A DNA stretch of 64,000 nt from Halobacillus litoralis (GCF_009856445.1 NZ_WMFA01000001.1:682001-746000); one strand, 5' to 3'; counted from the stretch's first letter, positions 35,478 through 43,226 are shown. The notes: a model not told the origin generated them from the letters alone. Numbers and translations are program-made.

Positions 35478-35577
35478 CAATGGGAGTCTAAGAACAAGTG
35501 ATTCATAATCAATTGTCTATTCGATTTGCTTTCTTCGAATCTATGTGTTATTTGAAGTCCGGAAGACGTTGTAAGTA

Positions 35578-35766
35578 TTAGTTACTGAAAGGTAATTCAT
35601 CACCGTGCGGATTGGTGGCAGGAGGTGCCGGGTGATCGTTTTGGGCTTCCTCACTATTTCCCTTTCCATTCTGACTGTTATTATTCCCTGCATCTGCGGC
35701 CACAACGGAAGCGGAACCTCCCAATATTAAGAAAACTAAACCAAACATGATGACACATTTTTTCAT
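35578..35766 (-). CDS. Small exported protein, candidate PapR-like signalling peptide precursor
   Basis: A 62-residue protein: signal peptide (MKKCVIMFGLVFLILGG, cut near VAA), a long hydrophilic Asn/Gly/Pro-rich spacer, and a C-terminus reading HGDELPFSN. It lies 34 bases downstream of an HTH-TPR regulator on the same strand and ends at its own terminator, the arrangement of plcR-papR and nprR-nprX. The last seven residues, DELPFSN, resemble the active PapR heptapeptides (such as ADLPFEF) at the acidic residue, the hydrophobic residue and the PF pair. Role inferred; no processing enzyme is visible. Confidence 0.65.
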   Translation of the reverse strand: MKKCVIMFGLVFLILGGSASVVAADAGNNNSQNGKGNSEEAQNDHPAPPATNPHGDELPFSN

Positions 35767-35800
35767 TCTATAATCCCCCTCTTAGAATTCATAGTATTGG

Positions 35801-37066
35801 TCAATGATCGACGGCATTGGTATAGTCCAACGCTAATTTGTAATAGCTTGCTGCTTTTTTATAACCTCCCTTCGCCTCATAGTATTCTCCTAAAAATCTC
35901 GAATACCTTTCCACTTCCTGGATTTTTCGATATTTTTTTAGTGTCGGCATGAACTCTTTTTTGACATATTCCTCCCATTTCTTTTCCTCTGCCTTAAAAA
36001 AGGAATAGAAAAACCAGAACTCTTTGGTTAAGACATTGTCACTGGGGAGTTGTTCTGCAATCTTTGTATGACTGTCTAGTTCGTGCAGGCATTCCTCATT
36101 TTTCTTCTCCTGTATGTATACGAATAACAACAGCACGAGCGATTTGAAGTAACTGAGGCTGGTCTGTTCTTTATAGTACATGGCTTTCTTTAAATGGGTG
36201 ATGGAAAGATCCCTTTCCTTTTTACGTAAATGCATGGTCGCTAAATTATGGTAGATGACCCCGAGGTGATCACGATCATCGATTTCTTCTGCTAATGTTT
36301 TCGCTTTTTCAAAGTTGGAGAGGGCCGAATGCACATCCCCGATGCTGCTGAAGCAGATCCCGATGTGGATGTGGATTTTCAAACACTGCCTGGGTTTATA
36401 GTTGTTTTGAAAAACCGTAAGGGCGGACTGCGCATAGGAAAAGCTTACAGTTTCTTTTTGATGCACGTATAAGGATAAGGCATACAGGAAATATAGATCG
36501 GCTTGTTCCAACTCACTAAGGTGGATGGAAGAATACTCGGCTAAACCTTTCTCAAAGTAGCCTTTAGCCTTATCTGGTTCGTTTACAACCCAATAGTAGT
36601 TTCCAAGATGTTTATAGTAAAAGAAGCGGTTTCTTGATGATAATGTCTCGAAGAAATCGTCTATGAATCTGAGGGAATGATCGACCTCGTCTATGAAGTC
36701 CAGAATGATGGCTGCTCGGATTTTTTTAATATGAAACTCTGCTTGGAGCTGGGTATGGGTGACGGGATGGATCAGTGGCTGTAATTCTTTATATATGCGT
36801 TCGCATTCATCTTTTTTATTATCTAACAGAGGCTCTTCCCATTGGTGGAGGAGCTTTTTTATTCTTCCTTCATCTGCCTGAATTTCCTCATAATCTACCC
36901 CTACTCTTTGCAACAGCAGGATAAGTGTTTCCTTTTCTACAGTGGTTTTATTGTTCTCGATCCTTGAAAGATAGGACGGGGAAACAATGGATTCGGCTGT
37001 TTCCTCCTGACTCATTCCCTTTTTCAATCGGTAGTATTTTAATATTTTTCCCATTTCCATAGTCAT
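35801..37066 (-). CDS. HTH-TPR transcriptional regulator of the RRNPP (PlcR/NprR) type
   Basis: A 421-residue protein. Residues about 5-60 form a Cro/C1-type helix-turn-helix (LKYYRLKKGMSQEETAESIV, then SPSYLSRIENNK). The rest is a chain of helical TPR repeats from about 75 to 415 (for example YKHLGNYYWVVNEPDKAKGYFEKGL and YHNLATMHLRKKE). Its length equals that of NprR (about 420) rather than PlcR (about 285). RRNPP regulators bind re-imported peptides in the TPR groove. GAAGGAAG lies before the ATG. It is divergent from the peptide-toxin-like operon at 37297, which it may control. Confidence 0.83.
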   Translation of the reverse strand: MTMEMGKILKYYRLKKGMSQEETAESIVSPSYLSRIENNKTTVEKETLILLLQRVGVDYEEIQADEGRIKKLLHQWEEPLLDNKKDECERIYKELQPLIHPVTHTQLQAEFHIKKIRAAIILDFIDEVDHSLRFIDDFFETLSSRNRFFYYKHLGNYYWVVNEPDKAKGYFEKGLAEYSSIHLSELEQADLYFLYALSLYVHQKETVSFSYAQSALTVFQNNYKPRQCLKIHIHIGICFSSIGDVHSALSNFEKAKTLAEEIDDRDHLGVIYHNLATMHLRKKERDLSITHLKKAMYYKEQTSLSYFKSLVLLLFVYIQEKKNEECLHELDSHTKIAEQLPSDNVLTKEFWFFYSFFKAEEKKWEEYVKKEFMPTLKKYRKIQEVERYSRFLGEYYEAKGGYKKAASYYKLALDYTNAVDH

Positions 37067-37092
37067 TCACTTCCTTCATTCATATTGCGCAA

Positions 37093-37122
37093 GATATAGA
37101 AAATGAAAGCACAAATCGTCAA
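37093..37122 (-). promoter_or_regulatory. Candidate promoter of the regulator-peptide pair
   Basis: On the minus strand TTGACG (37117-37122) is 18 bases from TATATC (37093-37098). A TTGCGCAA palindrome lies just downstream (about 37085-37092), where a bound regulator would interfere with transcription. Confidence 0.45.
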
Positions 37123-37160
37123 AAAAATTCAGTGACATGCGAAATACAGGTTTTAACAGT

Positions 37161-37176
37161 TCAATGATACCATTGA
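37161..37176. promoter_or_regulatory. Inverted repeat TCAATGATACCATTGA, candidate operator
   Basis: Two perfect 6-bp arms around ATAC, in the middle of the 230-base divergent region between the HTH-TPR regulator and the peptide operon. Position and size suit a dimeric regulator. Confidence 0.45.
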
Positions 37177-37296
37177 TTTAGAAATAAATGTTGAAAAATT
37201 AGGACAACTTGGAAGGGGGGATGGATGGAAAAGAATGGTGTTTGTCGTTTAGGGATAACCAGGCTATTTGAAGATTAATGAAGGAGGAGAATCATT

Positions 37297-37635
37297 ATGA
37301 AAAAACAATTGATTGCAGGTACATTAGCGTTGGGGTTATTTACAGGAGGAACAACCGCTACATCAGCTCTGGCTAGTACAGATGATATCAAGTCCCAGTC
37401 TACCATTGACGTAGAGCAGGTAACAGAAGAGGGCGCTAATCCTGAAGCGATTCCAGCGGTAGTCGGAGCATACGCACTGAAAGGGGCAGCGGTTGCAGGT
37501 GGTGCCTTTGTCGCTGGTGTCACAGCTAAAGCTGGGGCAGATGCTTACGATTGGGCTAAAGCTCAATTGGGAGGAAGTTCAGTCCAGTCTTCTCATGAAA
37601 ATTATGAAGACGTGAAGGTCGTCTTTGATCAATAA
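37297..37635 (+). CDS. Exported small protein with hydrophobic Ala/Gly-rich core, candidate antimicrobial peptide precursor
   Basis: A 112-residue protein: signal peptide (residues 1-26, cut near ALA), an acidic stretch, then a roughly 35-residue Ala/Gly/Val segment (about 52-86: AIPAVVGAYALKGAAVAGG and on to DAYDWAK), and a polar tail. There is no cysteine. GGAGGAG precedes the ATG. It is the first gene of an operon whose next two genes resemble the SdpA and SdpB maturation proteins of the Bacillus subtilis SDP cannibalism toxin; SdpC likewise is an exported precursor with a hydrophobic internal peptide. No primary match to SdpC is claimed. Confidence 0.6.
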   Translation: MKKQLIAGTLALGLFTGGTTATSALASTDDIKSQSTIDVEQVTEEGANPEAIPAVVGAYALKGAAVAGGAFVAGVTAKAGADAYDWAKAQLGGSSVQSSHENYEDVKVVFDQ

Positions 37636-37662
37636 TCATCCATACTTAGATGTTCACAAATA

Positions 37663-37710
37663 AAGCAAGCCATGCACCGCCCTCCTTGAGGGCGGGTTGC
37701 TTGGCCTTTT
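37663..37710 (+). terminator. Hairpin between the peptide precursor and maturation genes (attenuator)
   Basis: Inner stem CCGCCCT/AGGGCGG (37677-37683 and 37689-37695) and outer stem AAGCAA/TTGCTT, then GGCCTTTT. As a partial terminator it would give more precursor message than maturation-gene message. Confidence 0.65.
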
Positions 37711-37723
37711 AAGAGGTGACCTT

Positions 37724-38380
37724 ATGATAAAAAAAGTTCTCATTATCTTATCTCTTTTCCTGTTTGCGGGGCATTTGATGTTTACCGTCCTTTATCTCAC
37801 GCCTTTTAACCCAGTCAAAGCAAAATACAGTTTCGCCATTAATGGTTACATGGAGCCGGTATTTTCACAAAACTGGCGGTTGTTTGCTCCGAACCCTGCC
37901 TCGACGAATAATAAATTCCTAGTGCGGGCTGAATTCAAGGGTGGAGAAAAGACCGACTGGCTTGATTTAACGACATTCATGATTGAAAAAAACCAGGATA
38001 ATCGATTCACTCCATATAATCGTTTAGTAAGAATCCAAAGAGGCGCGTTTACTTCTCTCTACCAGACGGACGAAGTGACATTGAAAATCTCTGAAACGAT
38101 CGAAGAGAAGAATTTAGACCGTGAAGATTACGAACACATGCTTGAGAATGAACGCACGAAGAAACAGGATGAATATGCCATGGACGCATTGAATCGATAT
38201 GCACAGTCTTATGTCCGAAGCGTCTATCCGAATCGGGATATTAAGAAAACACAAATCATCATGCAGGAAACAAAGGCAAAGCCTTTCTCAAAAAAGGATA
38301 ATGAAGATTATGAAAGAGAAGTGAACCTCCACAAATTCGAGTGGGAAAATTACACTGCCGTTTCGCCTGTCTTTGATTAA
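37724..38380 (+). CDS. DUF5819 / SdpA-like protein
   Basis: A 218-residue protein with one N-terminal membrane segment (about residues 3-22) and an extracytoplasmic domain. It carries the motif SQNWRLFAPNPAS near residues 48-60, typical of DUF5819 and of SdpA (Q-N-W-x-F-x-A-P-N-P). SdpA is needed to mature the SDP toxin. The rest is charged and helical. ATG 37724 with AAGAGGTGA is preferred over the upstream in-frame start at 37697, which would overlap the hairpin. Its end overlaps the frame of the next gene, whose likely start is 23 bases further on. Confidence 0.75.
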   Translation: MIKKVLIILSLFLFAGHLMFTVLYLTPFNPVKAKYSFAINGYMEPVFSQNWRLFAPNPASTNNKFLVRAEFKGGEKTDWLDLTTFMIEKNQDNRFTPYNRLVRIQRGAFTSLYQTDEVTLKISETIEEKNLDREDYEHMLENERTKKQDEYAMDALNRYAQSYVRSVYPNRDIKKTQIIMQETKAKPFSKKDNEDYEREVNLHKFEWENYTAVSPVFD

Positions 38381-38402
38381 TGACTTCAAGGAGGGAAGGT
38401 CC

Positions 38403-39362
38403 ATGAATCTGTTATTTAATAAACTGACAAATAAAAAATACATGTTGATTGGAACAAGTATCCTGAGAATTTCGTTTGGATTATTAATCCTGTATATGTA
38501 TCTGATTCATTATGCACAGAGGAGATTCCTATGGGGCCCGAATGGCATGCAGAGTCACGAAAATTTGCTGGACCAAATGACGCTTACAAGCAACTTTTCT
38601 TTGTACCAGGTTTCCAATTCCGCCGTTTATTTTGAAATCATCTTCCATTTAGGAATCCTATTTGCGCTTTTGTTTACAGTAGGCTTCATGAACCGGACGG
38701 TGTCTATACTGAATTTCATTTTCTTATGGTCTTTGCAGCATGCCAATGTGCTCATTCTGGACGGTGGAGATAACATCATGAGGATCGTTCTGTTGTATTT
38801 GATTTTTGCGCATACAGCAAGTTACTTTTCTATCGATTCCAAGCTCAAAGCAGGAAAATCATCGAAACCCAAACCCTTATCGAATGCGCTACATAACCTT
38901 GCCGTTCTCGCATCTATCCTCCAATTATGCTTGATGTATTTATCATCCGGCCTGCACAAGGTCATGGGGGAGATGTGGACGAATGGTACGGCACTCTACT
39001 ATATCCTGCAAGTCGGAGAGTACACCCATCCATTGTTCCAATCAATCATCTCATCTTCTGACATTATTTTAATGATTGGTGCGTATAGTGCCATTATTAT
39101 TCAACTGTCTTTTCCATTTTTGCTGCTCAATCGATACACAAAGTATTTGGCCATGTTCAATATCGTCGCATTACATGTAGGCATTGCTGTCGTTATGGGG
39201 CTCTTCACTTTTTCAGCTGCTATGATCACCATGCAGTTCCTCATGTTGAGTGATCGGGAATACGAAAAGGTCTTTGCTTATGTAGGGCGCACAGCAACTA
39301 AAGTCAGAGCGAAATTCCAGGGCGGGAAGGTGAAAAGTTATGAGACTAAACAAGTCCAGTAA
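38403..39362 (+). CDS. HTTM-domain membrane protein, SdpB-like
   Basis: A 319-residue protein with about eight to nine hydrophobic segments. The HTTM (horizontally transferred transmembrane) fold shared with vitamin-K gamma-carboxylases and SdpB shows in ILRISFGLLILYMYLIHYAQRR at the start and YLSSGLHKVMGEMWTNGTALYYIL in the middle, where the conserved K-x-x-x-x-W-x-x-G-x-A-L-Y signature lies. GGAGGGAAGG precedes ATG 38403. SdpB with SdpA is required for SDP maturation. It overlaps the DCC gene by 23 bases. Confidence 0.8.
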   Translation: MNLLFNKLTNKKYMLIGTSILRISFGLLILYMYLIHYAQRRFLWGPNGMQSHENLLDQMTLTSNFSLYQVSNSAVYFEIIFHLGILFALLFTVGFMNRTVSILNFIFLWSLQHANVLILDGGDNIMRIVLLYLIFAHTASYFSIDSKLKAGKSSKPKPLSNALHNLAVLASILQLCLMYLSSGLHKVMGEMWTNGTALYYILQVGEYTHPLFQSIISSSDIILMIGAYSAIIIQLSFPFLLLNRYTKYLAMFNIVALHVGIAVVMGLFTFSAAMITMQFLMLSDREYEKVFAYVGRTATKVRAKFQGGKVKSYETKQVQ

Positions 39363-39759
39363 GCGGCCGAAAGTCATAATTTTTTATGATTCCTATTGTC
39401 CGGTATGTTCGAAAAGCATGCGGATCCTCGCAAAGCTCGATACAGGAGATAAGTTCCAGTATGAAACGATTAGAGACAATCAAATCCTGGAGCGGTATCA
39501 TATAAATAAAGAGGAAGCTGAAAAAAGGATGCACACCATCCGTCTCAAGGATCGAAAAATGGAAACAGGGATCTTCAGTGTTCTAAGAATTATGAAACAG
39601 ATCCCTTTCTTCTGGGTTTTGGTCCCTTTTATCCAGCTTTCGATCTGGGCAGGAGCGGGGCCTGGGCTTTATGACTGGTTAGCTGACCGCAGGACGATTC
39701 TTCCGATTGGAGGTTGCGACGGAGACTCCTGTTCTATTCCAAAGCAGAAAAGTAGGTGA
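39340..39759 (+). CDS. DCC-family thiol-disulfide oxidoreductase (DUF393)
   Basis: A 139-residue protein with the FYDSYCPVCSKSM motif near residues 15-27, the D-x-x-C-x-x-C signature of the DCC family, a thioredoxin-like fold. A hydrophobic stretch follows near 88-108, and a second cysteine pair is in GGCDGDSCS at the end. DCC and HTTM genes occur together in many bacteria. The peptide precursor of this operon has no cysteine, so its redox target must be another protein, perhaps the HTTM protein. Confidence 0.8.
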   Translation: MRLNKSSKRPKVIIFYDSYCPVCSKSMRILAKLDTGDKFQYETIRDNQILERYHINKEEAEKRMHTIRLKDRKMETGIFSVLRIMKQIPFFWVLVPFIQLSIWAGAGPGLYDWLADRRTILPIGGCDGDSCSIPKQKSR

Positions 39760-39763
39760 AGTG

Positions 39764-40960
39764 GTGAAAAAGGTTCATTATTCTTTTAAATACGAAAATC
39801 AAACATCAGACAATGTCCAGGTGTGGTTGGCCAATCCCCCTGAAACATATGCACAATCCCTCCTTTCTGAAGAGAAGCGGACACCTGAGCAGGAATTCAA
39901 GGATGATATCGGCAACCGGATCAGTTATTATGAGTTAGCCCCGGGTGAAGAGATCCACGCTTCTTATCATGTTGGGTTACAGGAAGGGGCAGCTGCAAGC
40001 TCCCCTTTGACGAATGAGGAAAAAGAAAGGTACACACGCTCAACAGCCATGATTCCTGTGAATGAGGATATGGAGAAAATGGCATGGGGTATCACGAAAA
40101 AATCCTCTGACGATAAAGAGAAAGCCTGGTTATTGTTCCAGCACATGATCAAGCATTATACATACAAATTCCCAGTCAAAGCCCGTGGGGTCGCTCATTT
40201 TCTTCAAGCGAAGAAAGGCGATTGTGGCGAGTACTCTTTCCTGTATGCTTCCCTTTGCCGCTCCTTAAACATTCCCTGCCGCGTAATGGTGGGTGCATTT
40301 GCGATGGGAAAACATCAGGCGCACGTTTGGAATGAGGTTTACTTGGAAGGGGAAGGGTGGATTCCTGTTGATACGAGTATGGCTTACACGGTACGTAAAC
40401 AACTGTGGCGCTTTTTTTTCTCCTCCATTCGAACCTTACGCTGGCGCAAATACTTTGGGCAAACGGAAAACCAACGAATTGTTTTTTCCATTGATACTGA
40501 GCACGTACCGACACCTTTCTATCCAAAGGACGAGACGAAGGGGAGTCATCCATACGAAACATTCCCACTTGCTGGAGAATCGTTTGCGTGGGGGAAAAGC
40601 TCACTTCATGGCACCATTCCTTACTTCCAGCCGATGTATTTCTATTATCAAGCAGAAAAACCACACAAGTTGAAGCGTACAGAAGAAGCACTTGGTTCCT
40701 GGGAAGTGAAGGAAGCCGATAAACTAAAAGGACTGTTGGATCTTAGGAAAGTTTCTGGATACCTGTCCTTGTTTCTTGCTATTACCTTTTTATTCACCGG
40801 TTGGGAGATTGCCAGCATTCTATTTCCATTTCCAGCCTTCGCTTATTGTCTCAGCTTTTGGATGAGAAGGGAGCGGCCGCTGTTTTTCTCAGTTGCCTCT
40901 GGTTTTTTCGGCGTGATCAGTCTATTGGTAACCTTAGGTTTTCTGTCTGAGTTTATATGA
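39764..40960 (+). CDS. Transglutaminase-like protease-fold protein with C-terminal membrane segments
   Basis: A 398-residue protein with the papain-like transglutaminase-core triad C154 (KGDCGEYSFL), H187 (QAHVWNEVY) and D203 (PVDTSM). Two hydrophobic segments near 330-392 anchor it. The start is GTG 39764 (or GTG 39761) with AGGTGA upstream; the frame extends back to a TTG inside the DCC gene but without a site. It follows DCC by four bases and is the last gene before the terminator, so it belongs to the peptide operon. It could process or crosslink the exported peptide; the cleft side of the membrane is not clear. Confidence 0.75.
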   Translation: MKKVHYSFKYENQTSDNVQVWLANPPETYAQSLLSEEKRTPEQEFKDDIGNRISYYELAPGEEIHASYHVGLQEGAAASSPLTNEEKERYTRSTAMIPVNEDMEKMAWGITKKSSDDKEKAWLLFQHMIKHYTYKFPVKARGVAHFLQAKKGDCGEYSFLYASLCRSLNIPCRVMVGAFAMGKHQAHVWNEVYLEGEGWIPVDTSMAYTVRKQLWRFFFSSIRTLRWRKYFGQTENQRIVFSIDTEHVPTPFYPKDETKGSHPYETFPLAGESFAWGKSSLHGTIPYFQPMYFYYQAEKPHKLKRTEEALGSWEVKEADKLKGLLDLRKVSGYLSLFLAITFLFTGWEIASILFPFPAFAYCLSFWMRRERPLFFSVASGFFGVISLLVTLGFLSEFI

Positions 40961-40983
40961 ACGGCCTCTGTAAAGATGAAAAG

Positions 40984-41026
40984 CAGCGCAACACCAAGGG
41001 TATTCCATTGGTGTTGCGCTGTTTTT
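40984..41026 (+). terminator. Terminator of the peptide operon
   Basis: A 14-bp stem CAGCGCAACACCAA with its complement (41008-41021), followed by TTTTT. Confidence 0.92.
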
Positions 41027-41241
41027 ATTGATGACCTCTCATCTGTTTCTGGGCTTGCTCGCGTGTCCAATGTATTTCATGTGGTTGCTCTATGTAAGAA
41101 AAGCAGGAAATTAATAGGGTTGTGTAGTATTAAATACATATAGGAATCTATATCTTTTAGTTCATGTCACGAGTCCTGTGTAAACCGTTTCAACGAGTGA
41201 GTATAAGAAATGGATGATTTAAATGAAGGGGGCATACACAA

Positions 41242-41460
41242 ATGGCAGAAGTATCTTCAATGAAGCAGGCTGTAGATGTATTACTACAAAAAGGGCTATC
41301 CAAGCGGCAGATCTTGACTAATGTAGATAATAGCCATTTTCCGTTTGAGGATGAAGAAGTCGTGATGACCTTTATTGATTTGCAGATTGAGTGTTCCTCT
41401 GATGAAGAATTTAATAAGTTGGTCGCGTATTTATATGGGTTTAGTTCGAACCTATCCTAA
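41242..41460 (+). CDS. 72-residue hypothetical protein
   Basis: A small acidic, probably helical protein (MAEVSSMKQAVDVLLQKGLS...). GAAGGGGG lies about ten bases before the ATG. A monocistronic layout with a terminator at 41527. No membrane segment, cysteine pair or family motif is recognised. Confidence 0.6.
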   Translation: MAEVSSMKQAVDVLLQKGLSKRQILTNVDNSHFPFEDEEVVMTFIDLQIECSSDEEFNKLVAYLYGFSSNLS

Positions 41461-41526
41461 GTTTGTCTATTTTATATACTTTAGTATATGGTGTGCCTGC
41501 CCACGGTCGGTCAGTGCAGGAAAGAT

Positions 41527-41567
41527 AGCCTGGTAACAACGGTTAACGTTTGTTACCAGGCTTTTTT
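41527..41567 (+). terminator. Terminator after the 72-residue gene
   Basis: AGCCTGGTAACA and TGTTACCAGGCT form a 12-bp stem followed by TTTT. Confidence 0.88.
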
Positions 41568-41576
41568 GATGGAATT

Positions 41577-41990
41577 TCAAGTCTCAGGATTACAGCGTTT
41601 TTTTGTACTCTCTAATAAATAGGAATCAAAAATCCAGAAAATAAGAGCACCAATGATTGAAAACACGATGAAAACTGGACTGATAAAAAATAGTACGACT
41701 AAACCTCCTAACAGGTGAAATAAAAGGGAATAACCCCGAGATCTTACAGAGGTTTTGCTTTGTGTTGTAACTAAAGATGTGAAGTAGTCACTTAGTAAAG
41801 ACCATAGGGGAGCATAGATGAATATGGATGGGATACTGATTCCTAAAAAAACAATGACATAATCATGGACGCTCTGTGGACCATGAAATAAGAAGAACGC
41901 CATTACTAAATACACATGTATAGAGAAAAAAACAAATAAACTGCTAAGTAGTTTTCTAATTATAGTTTTTCGTAATATTTGAAAATCCAT
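41577..41990 (-). CDS. 137-residue membrane protein of unknown function
   Basis: Four hydrophobic segments (about residues 15-35, 43-65, 88-108 and 106-124, the last two nearly continuous) with a basic loop in between. A GAGGGGAAG site precedes the ATG. It is convergent with the 72-residue gene; the same hairpin at 41527-41567 may serve both. Family not recognised. Confidence 0.65.
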   Translation of the reverse strand: MDFQILRKTIIRKLLSSLFVFFSIHVYLVMAFFLFHGPQSVHDYVIVFLGISIPSIFIYAPLWSLLSDYFTSLVTTQSKTSVRSRGYSLLFHLLGGLVVLFFISPVFIVFSIIGALIFWIFDSYLLESTKKRCNPET

Positions 41991-42286
41991 AGACTTCCCC
42001 TCATTTTTCTATTTGATGTTCTCATATTATCTCAACTGCGGTGGATGAAGGGAAGAAAGTTAGTCTTAGAGGTTGTAAATAATTCTTTCTCCTTGTAGTG
42101 GGTAAAGTATAAGGGAGTGAATGTCCGTAGGTGTACACACGCCAGACTACAAAACCTTTACGCGTGGTAAACTCAACCATCTCTCAGCTTATGTCCTTCT
42201 TTCCCGAGTACAATTGCCCGCATCCACACCTTTTCCATATCGATTCGTATTGTAGAAGGTAAACCAATACGATGGGAGAGAGTGAT

Positions 42287-42466
42287 ATGGGGGATTTAAT
42301 TCCTTTTCGACGGACTGGAAATAAAAAGCTTGATGATGCTATTCTGAAATTCCAAATGCACGTAGAAAAAATGAAAAAAGCAAAATCAAAAGCAGAAATT
42401 AACTATCACTACAATGAAGCATTGCATGTTCTGAAAGAAGCACGAAATAAAAGAGAAGAGCGATGA
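42287..42466 (+). CDS. 59-residue basic helical protein
   Basis: MGDLIPFRRTGNKKLDDAIL, then a Lys- and Glu-rich helical stretch ending KEARNKREER. GGGAGAGAG precedes ATG 42287; an in-frame ATG at 42272 would have a poorly placed site. The composition suggests a short amphipathic helix or coiled coil. Unknown function. Confidence 0.55.
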   Translation: MGDLIPFRRTGNKKLDDAILKFQMHVEKMKKAKSKAEINYHYNEALHVLKEARNKREER

Positions 42467-42782
42467 GTGCAGGAAGTACAGTGAAAGAATGGTGCTTGTT
42501 GTAACGCCTTTGAATGTATAGAAACTGTTTACGTTTACTTTTGATATGTATCGAAGGAATAAGGCTTTCACATCCATGGAAGTCTTATTTTGATGATTGC
42601 TTTTTTAAATGAAAGCACCTGTTCCTTTTCTTAACTTTTGTTTTATAGAAAAACTAGCTTATCGCCCCTTTGCGTCGTAGCTCTTCTCTGGAGATAGGAG
42701 AAAGAATCCCTCTTCCATAAATTCATCGAGATGTTTCCTCTTAATTCTTCTTGTGAAAGTAGCAAGGCTTAAATGAGCCTGC
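42467..42782. other. Intergenic stretch with weak hairpin
   Basis: About 315 bases between two small genes. A weak stem (AATAAGGCTTTC with GAAGTCTTATT, about 42560-42594, then TTTG) may end the upstream message. On the minus strand a 47-codon open frame (42656-42799) without start codon or ribosome site reads protein-like near RRIKRKHLDEFMEEGFFLLS, possibly a gene remnant. Confidence 0.35.
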
Positions 42783-42986
42783 TCACTTTTCTTTATTTCT
42801 TCTCATTGCTTTGTTTATATCCATGTATGCCGGAAGGAGGACTATAAAAGCAATAATCCATAAGACAAAACTCCATGGATTACTTTCCATTTTATAGTTT
42901 ATAAACCATAAAATCACCAAAAACGACACAAAGGATAGAGGTGGGATGTACCATTTCAGCTTTTCCTTCATGGAACGTTTATCCAT
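42783..42986 (-). CDS. 67-residue two-span membrane protein
   Basis: A basic N-terminus, then two hydrophobic segments (about residues 12-30 and 37-55), then a basic tail KAMRRNKEK. ATG 42986 with AGGATG upstream is preferred over GTG 42992. Unknown function; its neighbours are also small orphan genes. Confidence 0.55.
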   Translation of the reverse strand: MDKRSMKEKLKWYIPPLSFVSFLVILWFINYKMESNPWSFVLWIIAFIVLLPAYMDINKAMRRNKEK

Positions 42987-43171
42987 ATTCACACATCCTA
43001 ATAAGTTTTGGGTTGAATCATGTATAAACCTATACCCCCTCGCCTGCTTGGTTATCCACCAAATGCTGTGGTTTAAGGATTATCGTAGGATCCTTAAAAA
43101 TAAAAAGATTAGGAGATTGATCATGAGTAATTTGCAGGAATAAACAAGAAAAGGTCTAATTATATAAGGTA

Positions 43172-43212
43172 GTGTTCTTTATTGGGTTTTGTTTGTGTTT
43201 GTTAAAGAACAC
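43172..43212 (+). repeat. Inverted repeat GTGTTCTTTA...TAAAGAACAC in the leader of the SGNH-CWB2 gene
   Basis: Two perfect 10-base arms (43172-43181 and 43203-43212) around 21 bases, ending five bases before AAGGAGGGG. It could fold in RNA near the ribosome site or be a split operator. The arms recall the TTCTTTATAAAGAA palindrome at 19529. Confidence 0.5.
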
Positions 43213-43226
43213 AAAAAGGAGGGGAC

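Noticed and set aside
42656-42799. Minus-strand 47-codon open frame with protein-like sequence
   Set aside because: No start codon with a ribosome binding site, and it overlaps the end of the 67-residue gene. It may be a gene remnant, but is too weak to call.
42946-43143. Plus-strand 65-codon frame rich in aromatic residues
   Set aside because: No ribosome site, overlaps the start of the minus-strand 67-residue gene, and the composition looks like translated AT-rich spacer.
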